A stretch of 64,000 nt of DNA from Flammeovirgaceae bacterium (lineage in GTDB: Bacteria; Bacteroidota; Bacteroidia; Cytophagales; Cyclobacteriaceae). The notes beneath the pieces were generated by a model. The model was not told the origin of the DNA. It ran no database searches and saw only the letters and a list, made by a program, of their open reading frames with translations. Positions within the stretch are counted from its first letter, which is position 1. Every line of letters starts with the position of its first letter. The stretch lies in assembly GCA_016709845.1 (NCBI GenBank), contig JADJMA010000002.1, forward strand, positions 385,501-449,500. Reading direction: 5' to 3'. This document shows positions 55,356 to 64,000 of the stretch, one piece after another. The position numbers were made by a program, and so were the translations under genes.

Positions 55356-58300
55356 TCATAATTTTTTACTTTTCTCCGTTATTACCTGCGGTAGATTTTT
55401 TACTTTTTCATTGATCGGATTTATGTTTTCTTCAATAATTCGATTCAGTTGATTCGTGGCTTCATCCGTCTCCTGATTTAACTCTCCTAACCGGTTCATC
55501 TGTGGTTGTGTTGGTCGTGCGGTGGCCCCATCAACAGCATCGGCTAAATCGGCAATCTCTTCCTTCAATCTTGGTCTTTGACGATACCCCATATTAGGTG
55601 GCGGTCTGCGCAAAATCTCATCTTCATAGTCTTTCAACTTTTTAATTGTCTCATCAATCTGATTTTGTGTTGCCTTATCAACCCCTGATTCGTTGCCCGC
55701 AGAATTTATTCGCTGTTTCAGTTCCGTTAACTGTTTTATAGTTTCATCTGTGCGGTTAATCAACTTATGGGTTTGCGATAACTGATCGCGTAAAGCAAGG
55801 GTCGTTTCTGTTTTCATTTTAAAATCCTGCTCGCTCATTTTAATGCGTGGATCAGCACGTACGGTAATTTTTGTTTCCACCGTTTGCCCATTAGCTTTTA
55901 TCGCAGCTGTATAAACCCCGGGTGGCACCAAGACCCGTAGTGGCGACCCGCCCCAACCACTTTTCACTGGCGTGTTTATTTTTTCTTCTTCGGTATATCG
56001 CAAATCCCAGATGATTCTATTTACTCCAGCTTTCGAAACGGTATCCTTTAAGTTACGAACTGTATTTCCTTTTACATCGGTAATAGCAACCGTGATGGCT
56101 TCTTTCGGATCGTTCTTCAGATATAAATTAAGATACGCGCCAAAGTCTGGGTTCTTTGCTCTGTAAGCGGCATCGCCTTGCTCTTCAATCAATCCATAAT
56201 AATTCCAAAGTGTGGCAGTTCGGGTAGTAAACACGGCTACCTCTTTACCCGCAGCAGAATTAAATTCTTCCAATGGCTGAATATCATCCAGCACCCACAG
56301 TCCTCTTCCATGCGTGGCCGCAACCAGATCATGATCGCGTTTGTGTATACGTAAATCCCGCACAGACACCGGTGGCATGTTGTTATTGATCTTCGACCAG
56401 CTTTTCCCTTTGTCCCACGAAGCAAAAATACCGTGTTCCATTCCGGCAAAAAGTAAATTCGCATTGTGCGGATCTTGCCGTACTACATAACACCAGTCTT
56501 CAGGTAATCCGCTACTGATTTTCGTCCAGGTTTTGCCAAAATCCGTAGTCATAAATGCATACGCCTTGTAGTCATCCATGCGGTGTTGATCCACCGATAC
56601 AAACGCTGTACCCGCATCGTGCTCACTGGCATGAATTTTTGAAACCCATGCAAAGGCTGGCAAGCCCGTGATAGAACTCTTCAAGTTCGTCCAGGTTTTT
56701 CCACCATCGCGCGTAAGCTGCACATTGCCATCGTCCGTTCCCGCCCAGATAACATCTTTCTGTACTGGCGATTCGGCAATTGTTAAAATGGTGCAATGAA
56801 ATTCTGCAGCAGTATTGTCTTGATAAATTTCGCCACCCGAAGATTTTTGTTTCGATTTATCGTTGGTGGTCAGGTCGCCACTAATTTGCTCCCAGTTGTA
56901 ACCCTTATCGCGACTTCTGAAAATAACATTACCTCCGGTATAAACCGTGTTCGCATCATGCGGAGAAATGTGAATGGGCGAATCCCAGTTGAATCTGTAT
57001 TTATGATTTTCAATGGCATCGCCAGCTGAACCAATTATTTTAGGATACGGATGGATGGTGCGTACATTGCCGGTGTTGGTATCGACATGATAAATCACAC
57101 CTCCTTGCAAGTTGGCATATACTTCATTCTCCTGACCGGGAATAGGAACTGCATAATAGCCATCGCCAGAGGCAATCTGTTTCCAGTCTCGTTTTAAAAT
57201 TCCTGCACGTTTTAATGAGTTGCTCGGACCTGTCCAGGTTCCGTTGTCTTGCAATCCGCCATAGAGAAAATACGGATCGCGATTGTCCAGAAAGAGTTCA
57301 TAGAATTGCGAAAGCTCAACATTGTTGATTGTCTGAAAAGTTTTGAATCCATCATACGAAACACGAAAGCCGCCATCATCGCCACTCAAAACATGATTTG
57401 AATTTTTTGGATCGATCCACAACGCCTGATTGTCGCCATGCTGCCCATCGGCAACGCCTTTAAAAGTGCGACCACCATCCGTAGATTTACTCATGCCACC
57501 TGATAAGGTGTAAACAACCTCCGGATTAGATGGATCTACTTTTACATCGCTATAATAAAATGGACGGAAGTTTAACTCACGATCGTCATTAACCATGCGC
57601 CAGCTATCGCCCCGATCGTCTGACCGAAACAGTGTTCCGCCATCTTTAAATTCTGTAATTAAATAAACTGTATTCGGTTGGCTTTGCGCGATTGATACGC
57701 CAATACGTGCCATTGGTTTATCGGGCAACCCGTTTTTATGAGAAATTTTACTCCAGGTTTTTCCGCTATCCATTGTTCTATAGAGTGCTGTCTTTTCTCC
57801 ATTGTCATCAAAGCGCCACGGCTTGCGGCTAAACGTCCACATGCCGGCATACATTACCCGTGGATTATTCCATTCTATGGCTATATCCGAGCAGCCTGTT
57901 TTTTCATCAATGTATAAAACCTTCGCCCAGGTTTTGCCGCCATCTTCCGTACGAAAAACTCCGCGATCAGTATTAGGTCCCCACTCACGGCCCATCGCAC
58001 AAACACAAGCAGCATCAGGATTTTTTGGATCAACTACAATCCGCTTAATGCGATCAGTTTTTTCCAAACCTAAATGATTCCACGTCTTTCCGCCATCATT
58101 TGAACGATATACCCCATAGCCATACCCAACACTATTGCGCGGATCCCCTTCACCCGTGCCTACATAAATTACTTCATGGTCGCTTGGCGCGATAGCAATA
58201 TCACCAATTGAATAAGCTTTTTGATCGGTAAACAAGGAAGTCATAGTTACCCCACCATTGGCCGTTTTAAAAACACCGCCATCGGCACCGCCTACATAAA

Positions 58301-58478
58301 ACGTAGTTGGATCGCCCGGGATACCTTCAATATCGGTAACACGCCCACCCATGTTGGCCGGGCCAATTGGGCGCCACATCATATTCTTTAATGCTTTGTC
58401 GTTTGGTGCTTGAGCCGAGAGTTGCCAGAAGAACAACACAATGCTCAGTGTAGATAGAATCCTGAAATAAATTTTCAT
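55356..58478 (-). CDS. Large exported BNR/VPS10-type beta-propeller protein
   Basis: 1040 residues with a signal peptide (FFWQLSAQ). Two VPS10/sortilin-like propellers span about 30-730, with at least eight Asp-box repeats (SNDGGKTWNHLG, TEDGGKTWAKV, SDDRGDSWRMV, STDGGRTFKGV, RDKGYNWEQI, TRDGGKTWTNL, TTDFGKTWTKI, SWDKGKSWSKI). An Ig-like FlgD-type section (about 780-860; WDLRYTEEE) and a C-terminal coiled coil (about 880-1040) follow. Often annotated as glycosyl hydrolase, but no sialidase active site is apparent, so a binding or adhesin-like role fits better. Confidence 0.88.
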   Translation of the reverse strand: MKIYFRILSTLSIVLFFWQLSAQAPNDKALKNMMWRPIGPANMGGRVTDIEGIPGDPTTFYVGGADGGVFKTANGGVTMTSLFTDQKAYSIGDIAIAPSDHEVIYVGTGEGDPRNSVGYGYGVYRSNDGGKTWNHLGLEKTDRIKRIVVDPKNPDAACVCAMGREWGPNTDRGVFRTEDGGKTWAKVLYIDEKTGCSDIAIEWNNPRVMYAGMWTFSRKPWRFDDNGEKTALYRTMDSGKTWSKISHKNGLPDKPMARIGVSIAQSQPNTVYLITEFKDGGTLFRSDDRGDSWRMVNDDRELNFRPFYYSDVKVDPSNPEVVYTLSGGMSKSTDGGRTFKGVADGQHGDNQALWIDPKNSNHVLSGDDGGFRVSYDGFKTFQTINNVELSQFYELFLDNRDPYFLYGGLQDNGTWTGPSNSLKRAGILKRDWKQIASGDGYYAVPIPGQENEVYANLQGGVIYHVDTNTGNVRTIHPYPKIIGSAGDAIENHKYRFNWDSPIHISPHDANTVYTGGNVIFRSRDKGYNWEQISGDLTTNDKSKQKSSGGEIYQDNTAAEFHCTILTIAESPVQKDVIWAGTDDGNVQLTRDGGKTWTNLKSSITGLPAFAWVSKIHASEHDAGTAFVSVDQHRMDDYKAYAFMTTDFGKTWTKISSGLPEDWCYVVRQDPHNANLLFAGMEHGIFASWDKGKSWSKINNNMPPVSVRDLRIHKRDHDLVAATHGRGLWVLDDIQPLEEFNSAAGKEVAVFTTRTATLWNYYGLIEEQGDAAYRAKNPDFGAYLNLYLKNDPKEAITVAITDVKGNTVRNLKDTVSKAGVNRIIWDLRYTEEEKINTPVKSGWGGSPLRVLVPPGVYTAAIKANGQTVETKITVRADPRIKMSEQDFKMKTETTLALRDQLSQTHKLINRTDETIKQLTELKQRINSAGNESGVDKATQNQIDETIKKLKDYEDEILRRPPPNMGYRQRPRLKEEIADLADAVDGATARPTQPQMNRLGELNQETDEATNQLNRIIEENINPINEKVKNLPQVITEKSKKL

Positions 58479-58636
58479 ACAGGTTAAGGTTTATTATTAT
58501 TTGAGATTACCAAATACGCGCTTCAAATCAAACTAGTTTGGGATAGACATTTTTCAAACAGCGCAAGCGGTCATTTTCCTGTTTGATGCGTTTTTCAATT
58601 ATATGTCTTAAAATATATACCTTTATCCAGAATATT

Positions 58637-59007
58637 ATGAAGACATCTATTCTCTCAATATTATTTAGTGCTGGCTTAATTTTACGAGGGTGTCAAGAAG
58701 ATTCTCTTCGGGTATCTTGCAATCAGTCTGTAACGGCAACGGTAAGAGATCTTACGGTTTGGATGGTTGCGGATATGTATTCGAACTTGCCGATGGCACA
58801 AGACTGGAACCACAAATGTTGGGCTGGTGTGGTACTCCGCCCATTTCTAAAGAGATAACTGAAAATCCGTTATACAATTTTGAGTTTGTTGACGGCAAAA
58901 AAGTTAAAATTGCCTATGAGGAAATTCCAGAAGCAGCCAGCATTTGTTTGGTTGGAAAAGTTGTGAAGATCACTTGCCTGGAAGAAATCGCATCGGTAGC
59001 TGAGTAA
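58637..59007 (+). CDS. Small lipoprotein-like hypothetical, one apparent frameshift
   Basis: About 124 residues. Start ATG 58637; hydrophobic leader ending GLILRGC, a possible lipobox. The frame shifts near 58756-58757; one more G restores ATVRDLTGLDGCGYVFEL followed by ADGTRLEPQMLGWCG. This DLTGLDGCGxVxEL segment, with its Cys, resembles a small conserved Bacteroidota domain of unknown function. Convergent with the next gene, 25 nt away. Confidence 0.65.
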
Positions 59008-59032
59008 AGTAAAATCTATTCCTTCGATTAAT

Positions 59033-60199
59033 CTAAAACGAAGTACTGGCGCCACCGCCCCCCGAATCGCCACCGCCTCCTGTATCTGTAGTAATGTTCC
59101 CCGGTTGATTACCGCCCATCGTTTGGGAAATTAGCAAAGCCTCCACATTCATAGTGCCCCATTTCGAAGCCATCAGGTTTTCGCGGGTAAATCCTGCACG
59201 CATCTCCTTAAGATAGCGCATGAGTAAAATCGTTATCCCCACTAAAATGATTCCCGCTACAGTAAGTGTAATTTCTGGGTGCCCTAGACTGTAGTAGTAT
59301 TTAAATGTAAAAACAGAAAATGCTAAAACAATCAAACTCACCCGTAGCAAAACGATGTCCTTCCGCTTAATGCCAAAATATAAAAAACTTAGCGGGATGA
59401 TAATTGTAAAGAAGTAAAACAGGTAGGCAAAAGGAATGTCCGCTCCCTCTTCCAAGGATAAATCCATCAGGTTAACACTCAGTTCGCGTACCACCAGATA
59501 ATTGCCACTGAGGTAAACTAATAACAAGCAAATCGTTTCAACAATCAATAGATTATAATGCCATGCATTTAATTTAACTTGTCGCTGTAGTTTTTGTGTT
59601 GTGAAATAAATTGCCGAAAAAATTAAAATGAACACAAAGGGAATGACTTGCTTGAAGATTCCTCCTGCTTCAAAGCAATTGTAAAACACAATAGCAGCCA
59701 GAGATGCTATTGCTAAAGCAGTTGTGATCAGATCAAGATATCGGATGGCTGCAAAGGTGAAAATCAGCAGGCATACCAATAATATCAACTGAGTGCTATC
59801 AAAATCACTTAACCCCGCAAATCCACCAACAGAAAATCCGCAGGAATGGTATAGGATTGCTTCAGTTACCCCCGACTTATAATGATTTTTTGCAATGAAC
59901 ATTCTTTCAAGAACAACGAAAGATGCGATGCCATATAAAACACATAGTATCGAGATTACCATTTGTCCCGCTTCAACTACCATGAGCGTCAGAAGGCCTG
60001 TTACCCCCGAGAGAGCCACCAGAGCTGCTACGAATAGTAATAAGCGAATAATAACATTGGGGTGATAGAAAGGAACCTTATAGGCTTCATCAATGAGTGT
60101 CAATTGATCATCCGTGATAAAATGATGCTTAGCCCATCGCTTTACTTCTTTTATTACCGCCAGGTTGTAAACCCACTGCTGATTATAGGCGCTCTTCAT
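59033..60199 (-). CDS. Multi-pass membrane protein with Gly-rich C-terminal tail
   Basis: 388 residues with about ten TM helices after a soluble N-terminal helix (KRWAKHHFITDDQLTLIDEAYK). The C-terminus ends in a glycine-rich tail (TGGGGDSGGGGASTSF), which is unusual for an inner-membrane protein but resembles the tails of TPM/YgcG-type and some DUF2157-neighbour proteins. Its ATG overlaps the stop of the DUF2157 gene by 4 nt, so the two proteins probably work together. Function unknown. Confidence 0.75.
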   Translation of the reverse strand: MKSAYNQQWVYNLAVIKEVKRWAKHHFITDDQLTLIDEAYKVPFYHPNVIIRLLLFVAALVALSGVTGLLTLMVVEAGQMVISILCVLYGIASFVVLERMFIAKNHYKSGVTEAILYHSCGFSVGGFAGLSDFDSTQLILLVCLLIFTFAAIRYLDLITTALAIASLAAIVFYNCFEAGGIFKQVIPFVFILIFSAIYFTTQKLQRQVKLNAWHYNLLIVETICLLLVYLSGNYLVVRELSVNLMDLSLEEGADIPFAYLFYFFTIIIPLSFLYFGIKRKDIVLLRVSLIVLAFSVFTFKYYYSLGHPEITLTVAGIILVGITILLMRYLKEMRAGFTRENLMASKWGTMNVEALLISQTMGGNQPGNITTDTGGGGDSGGGGASTSF

Positions 60200-61158
60200 C
60201 TTTTCTTAAGTAAATGTTTAGACTTAATGATGAAGTAAATAAATCCGCCACACGAGGCCACCGAATATAAAAACCATAGGTTGGGCTCCAGATCAAAAAG
60301 AGTATCGGCCAACAAGTAGGTGGTTGCGATGTAACCCGCCACAAAAGCATATAGCAAAAACAAAAATGATTTTCTTAAACTCGCCTGGTACCAGGCAAAG
60401 TAACAGCCCGCAAAAATAAGTGCCGCATATATCAGATACACCTGTTCATCAATAAAGAGGCCAGCCACCGAACCAACAAAAAATATGAGCATGCAAAAAT
60501 TATAATACGTAAAGGCAAAATGACTTTTTATTTGTTTCCGTTCCAAGAAAAAAGCCATAGCACCCACTATTATGGAAAACACAATGGCCGTTATGTGAAG
60601 ATTCGAATCAGAAAAGAAATCGTTGCTATACCATTTTTGTGGCGAAACACTGATACTCCAAAAAGATGCGAGTGCGGTAATGGCCAGAGAAAGAATGCCC
60701 AGATGATCATATCGATAGGCGAGATAGAAAAAGAACGCAGCCGTAATTAATGTACTCCAGCCCAGATGTTCGTCAAACGTGCCGTATTGAAATTGCAAAT
60801 AGCCTTGTATCGATACAAATAGCAATGCTCCGGCCAATAGAACATAATCAAAGTAGGGTGTTGGTGGAGTAACGGGCTCGTTGGAATAATCGGTGCCGTA
60901 CTTAATCACATACCAGAAGCAAATGATCATGGTAATCGATAGCAGGATAATGCTGATCAAATGACCCAACTCGCCAATGTTTTGATAAATGAGTAAGCCT
61001 GCGCCTGTTGTAAAAAGCATTACCCCGAGATAGAGCAGCGTGCGTAATTCATAAAAAACTGAAACTATTTTGCCTGAAGTAATTGCTTCTATTCTTTCGA
61101 ATTGATCTTGGGTTATCAATCCTTTCTCCAAAAGCTCATGGGGTGTTTGTCGGGTCAT
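60196..61158 (-). CDS. DUF2157 domain membrane protein
   Basis: 320 residues with about nine TM helices. The cytoplasmic N-terminus (HELLEKGLITQDQFERIEAI) and the first TM region (LRTLLYLGVMLFTTGAGLLIYQNIG) match DUF2157. Function unknown. Translationally coupled to the Gly-tailed membrane protein gene downstream; the N-terminal helix of both proteins shows a similar ITxDQ motif, suggesting they are related parts of one membrane complex. Confidence 0.82.
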   Translation of the reverse strand: MTRQTPHELLEKGLITQDQFERIEAITSGKIVSVFYELRTLLYLGVMLFTTGAGLLIYQNIGELGHLISIILLSITMIICFWYVIKYGTDYSNEPVTPPTPYFDYVLLAGALLFVSIQGYLQFQYGTFDEHLGWSTLITAAFFFYLAYRYDHLGILSLAITALASFWSISVSPQKWYSNDFFSDSNLHITAIVFSIIVGAMAFFLERKQIKSHFAFTYYNFCMLIFFVGSVAGLFIDEQVYLIYAALIFAGCYFAWYQASLRKSFLFLLYAFVAGYIATTYLLADTLFDLEPNLWFLYSVASCGGFIYFIIKSKHLLKKR

Positions 61159-61267
61159 TTACTTGTTGGCAGATACCGGACGAAATGAAGGTGAAAGGTT
61201 TTTCATAGTTGAGAAAGTAAATTGAATCACTAAAACACCAAGGACACGAAGTTATCACAAAGAATTC

Positions 61268-62571
61268 CTACTTCTTCGCATTCATATAATCAAACGTAAG
61301 ATTGAGAAATGCTTTAACGCCTGTTACCATCGCTTTCTCATCAATCATAAAATCAGCGGTATGATGCGTGGGCTGCTTCTCTAATTTCATATCAGCCGGA
61401 TAAGCGCCAAGAAAAAAGAAAAATCCAGGTACCGCACGTTGATAGAAAGAAAAGTCTTCGGCCATCGTAACGGGCACGGTGATTTTTACATTTTCAGTGC
61501 AGCGGCACGCACTAAACTCGGAACCATTTGATCCGTTAATTTAGGATCGTTAATCGTTGCCGGATACATGATTTGAATATCCACCTCAGCCTTAGCGCCT
61601 GCACTCTCAGCAATTTTAGTTGCGGTACGAATTATGTCTTGATGAATTTTTTTCTGCATCTCATCATCAAAAGCACGAATGGTTCCTTCTAGAAAAGCCT
61701 CCTCAGGAATAATATTTCTACGAATACCCGCATGTATGCTACCTATAGTAATTACTGCGCCTGCTTTGGTCAACTCCGTCTGCCTGCTTATGATAGTTTG
61801 AAGTCCGGTGATGATTTGTGCTGAGACTACTATGGGGTCAACACTATCCCAAGGAGTAGCACCATGGGCGCCTCGTCCCTTTACTTTTATATCAACCCCA
61901 TCTACTGATGCCATCAATCCGCCCGAGCGATACGCTAACTGACCCGAAGGCAATAAAGATTGAATGTGTAATCCAAAAATGGCATCTACTTTAGGATTTT
62001 CAAGGACACCTTCTTTTACCATCAGCTCCGCACCGGATACTCCGTCACTAGCAGGCCCGCCTTCCTCTGCCGGTTGAAAAATAAACTTGACGGTACCTTT
62101 CAATTCATTTTTATTCTTCGCGAGGATTTCGGCTGTAGCCAATAATATAGCCATGTGTGTATCGTGGCCGCAGGCATGCATCACTCCGGTTTCCTGACCA
62201 TTGAAGGGCACTTTTACTTTAGATGCGAATGGCAACGCATTTCTTTCGGTAACCGGCAAAGCATCAATATCTGCCCGCAAGGCAACAACAGGCCCGGGTT
62301 TACTTCCTTTCAAAATGGCAACTACTCCGGTTTTTGCAACAGGATACTGTACTTCAAGTCCTAATGCCTTTAATTGATTGGCAATTCGTTCGCCTGTTTT
62401 TGTTTCATGATTAGAGAGTCTAGGATGTTCGTGAAAATATCTGCGCCATTCGATCATCCGGCCTTCTATTTCACTAACCTGTTGATTAAGGCTGGCCTGA
62501 AGTTTAGGATTCACCTGGGCAACACCGCTAACGGCAACAAGAACAAAAATCAGAATGGACAGCTTTTTCAT
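61268..62571 (-). CDS. Exported M20-family amidohydrolase, one apparent frameshift
   Basis: About 434 residues with a signal peptide (VLVAVSGVAQ). M20D carboxypeptidase/N-acyl-amino-acid amidohydrolase: WRRYFHEHPRLSNHE, DIDALPV, HACGHDTHMAILLA (metal site), FIFQPAEEGGPASDG, and after the break the C-terminal MAEDFSFYQRAVPGFFFFLGA with a metal Glu/His region. The frame slips at 61491-61494; one more A (minus strand) restores ALKNVKITVPVTMAEDF. Related to, but distinct from, the other M20 gene at 53.8 kb. Probably periplasmic. Confidence 0.88.
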
Positions 62572-62670
62572 TTGTTAAATATTTATTGGGTATTGATCAT
62601 GCTTAAGCGAATGGGCATATTCACTAATCTGAGGTAAGGTATTTAATTCGGATAGATTTTAAAACCCTTT

Positions 62671-63628
62671 TTATTCTGACAGCATCAAATATACATGCTT
62701 GGCAATCTGGATATCCTGTATGGCAACGCCTGTTAAATCTGCAATCGTAATTTGCTGATCATTCCTTCGACCTGAATTTTATTTTCTATTACTTCCCCCA
62801 ACTCAATAATGCGGGAAGGATCAACCGCTTTTCTCTCACCGCATAACCAATATCTCCATGATCGATGCATTGATTTTTGCTATCCGCCACAATGATATCT
62901 GCTTTGGAAAAAATTTCCGGATCAATCTCCTGTTTGCCGTCTGCGTCTGCACCCATTGCGGTAATGTGTGTGCCCGGACGAATGTCGTCCGCCATCAGCA
63001 ATGCCTTTCGCGCGGGGGTTGTCGTAACAATCAGATTGCAACGACTTGCCAGGTATCGCATATCCGTAGTGGTGGTAATTGAAAAGTCTTTTAACGATGG
63101 GTCATTTTTATAAGCAGCTAATTTATCCGCACTACGGCCCCATACAATCACCTCGCGGCAATCAGTTACCGGCTTTAGATATTCCAGTTGCATGCGTGCC
63201 TGTACGCCCGTGCCTACAATTCCAATACATGAAATTTTTGACGGAGCCAGGTGTCTCGCTGACGCAGCACCCGCTGCTGCCGTGCGTGTGTCGGTTAGAT
63301 ATCCTTCATCGAGTAATATGGACAACGGCTCTCCGGTCTTTTGACTGAAGAGTAACATCATGCCATTGCTTGTGTTCAATCCCATGGAAGGATTATCATA
63401 AAAGCCAGAAGCAATCTTTATAACATAGTAATCATCCCCCTCAATGTATCCATATTTGATGTGCACATCACCCGGTGGGTTTTTGAAACCGAGATAGCCC
63501 ACCGGAGGAACCATTACTTTTTTCTGTGAGTATATCACAAATCCTTCTTCAATCGTCTGAATAAGGTCAATGGCGGAGTTTTTCTGAATTACTCTCTTTA
63601 TTTCGGAAAGTGAAATGGTCTTCAGCAT
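62671..63628 (-). CDS. Ornithine cyclodeaminase/mu-crystallin-family protein, two apparent frameshifts
   Basis: About 319 residues. NAD(P)-binding OCD fold: KVMVPPVGYLG, GMMLLFSQKTGEPLSILLDEGYLTDTRTAAAGAASARHLA and GIVGTGVQARMQLEYL (Rossmann), then ITAMGADADGKQEIDPE. Frame slips near 62829-62832 (restores EKAVDPSRIIELGEV) and near 62762 (restores DQQITIADLTGVAIQDIQIA); the end then falls at 62671. The start ATG overlaps the TAA of the upstream dehydratase (TAATG). Such pairs resemble EutC-EutB of hydroxyectoine breakdown; other roles (cyclic imine reductase) are possible. Confidence 0.86.
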
Positions 63629-64000
63629 TACTCACAAATTAATCGCTTAAGAACAGCCTCGCTGATATTTCCTCCACAAATAACCACCACCACTTTTTTT
63701 TCCCAGATAGCGATCCTTCGTTTTCAGCAGTGATGCCACGCCACACCCGCAGAACCTTCTATTATAAGGTGATGCTGCTTCATCACCAGCTTCATCGAAT
63801 CAAGTATTTCTTCCTCACTCACCAGAACGTAGCTATCCACCAGCCGCTGACAGATTTCAAACGTGATTGTGCCAGGTTCTATTCCTCCGGCAGTACCATC
63901 CGATAGTGTCGGCTTTTCAGCGACCTCAATAATTTTCCCGGCTTTAATACATTCATACATGACAGGCGCATTTTCTGGCAGGCAGGCAACCACCTCGATT
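63628..64000 (-). CDS. Threonine dehydratase-like PLP enzyme, C-terminal part, two apparent frameshifts (partial)
   Basis: Only the C-terminal third is in the window. It has the fold-type II end: GTAGGIEPGTITFEICQRLVDSYVLVSEEEI, HHLIIEGSAGVALASLLK (after repair near 63735-63742) and KKVVVVICGGNIS (after repair of the T run 63694-63701, one too many). It is similar to the serine/threonine dehydratase gene at 42.4 kb. It is translationally coupled to the OCD gene through TAATG and resembles EutB. The substrate cannot be decided without the N-terminal part. Confidence 0.82.

Noticed and set aside
55356..58478. Glycosyl hydrolase (sialidase) call for the BNR protein
   Set aside because: Asp boxes alone do not make a sialidase; the arginine triad and catalytic Tyr/Glu arrangement are not evident, and the VPS10-like pattern fits better.

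Overview
This window comes from a Bacteroidota genome, most likely a Cytophagales-type bacterium. The evidence is a SusC/SusD pair, a type IX secretion C-terminal sorting domain, DUF4783 next to nadC, an ECF sigma / FecR(DUF4974) / TonB receptor cluster, YpdA of bacillithiol metabolism, and several starts preceded by the Bacteroidota -7 element TAnnTTTG. No rRNA, tRNA, phage, transposase or CRISPR array is visible.

Layout. 0-5.3 kb: housekeeping and small genes on + (DUF4783-nadC, YcxB-like, recX, YHS protein, DinB, an ATP-grasp ligase coupled to a LysE exporter). 5.3-12.9 kb: a heavy-metal efflux operon on - (response regulator, histidine kinase, TolC-like, membrane fusion protein, CzcA/CusA-type RND pump), then tag. 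13.5-19.2 kb: exported RidA, a MacB/FtsX-type permease, and a SulP transporter with beta-carbonic anhydrase. 19.3-26 kb: an ECF sigma / anti-sigma / STN-repeat protein operon, a TonB receptor gene and a GIN-domain lipoprotein gene; all three units carry the same promoter (TAGGGGTA, 14 bp, TGTCATA or TGTCTTA), so they read as one regulon. 26-35.8 kb: coaX, a secreted S51 (cyanophycinase-like) protein, and SusC-SusD-(PKD-YWTD lipoprotein)x2, closed by a strong terminator. 35.9-38.3 kb: RidA lipoprotein, methyltransferase and two small membrane proteins separated by copies of a 23-bp palindrome. 38.3-49.8 kb: amino-acid metabolism and transport (two PLP enzymes, APC permease, nitroreductase, serine/threonine dehydratase, YpdA, DMT transporter). 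50-64 kb: thioredoxin-fold proteins, S9 and two M20 exported hydrolases, a large BNR protein, a DUF2157 pair, and an ornithine-cyclodeaminase / threonine-dehydratase pair that runs off the window.

A dominant technical feature is that about 20 genes are interrupted by 1-nt shifts, nearly all in short homopolymers and including single-copy housekeeping genes (nadC, coaX). I read these as residual long-read errors and give each such gene its full reconstructed span. One exception is an in-frame TAG in the SulP gene.

The most interesting biology is the ECF regulon. Its STN signalling domain is not on the TonB receptor but on a separate outer-membrane-like protein with about nine 16-residue repeats, encoded in the sigma/anti-sigma operon. 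Other notable items are the phased CTTAA operator before the metal-efflux genes, the S51 protein with a degenerate second copy, and the single-gene/palindrome array at 36.4-38.3 kb.
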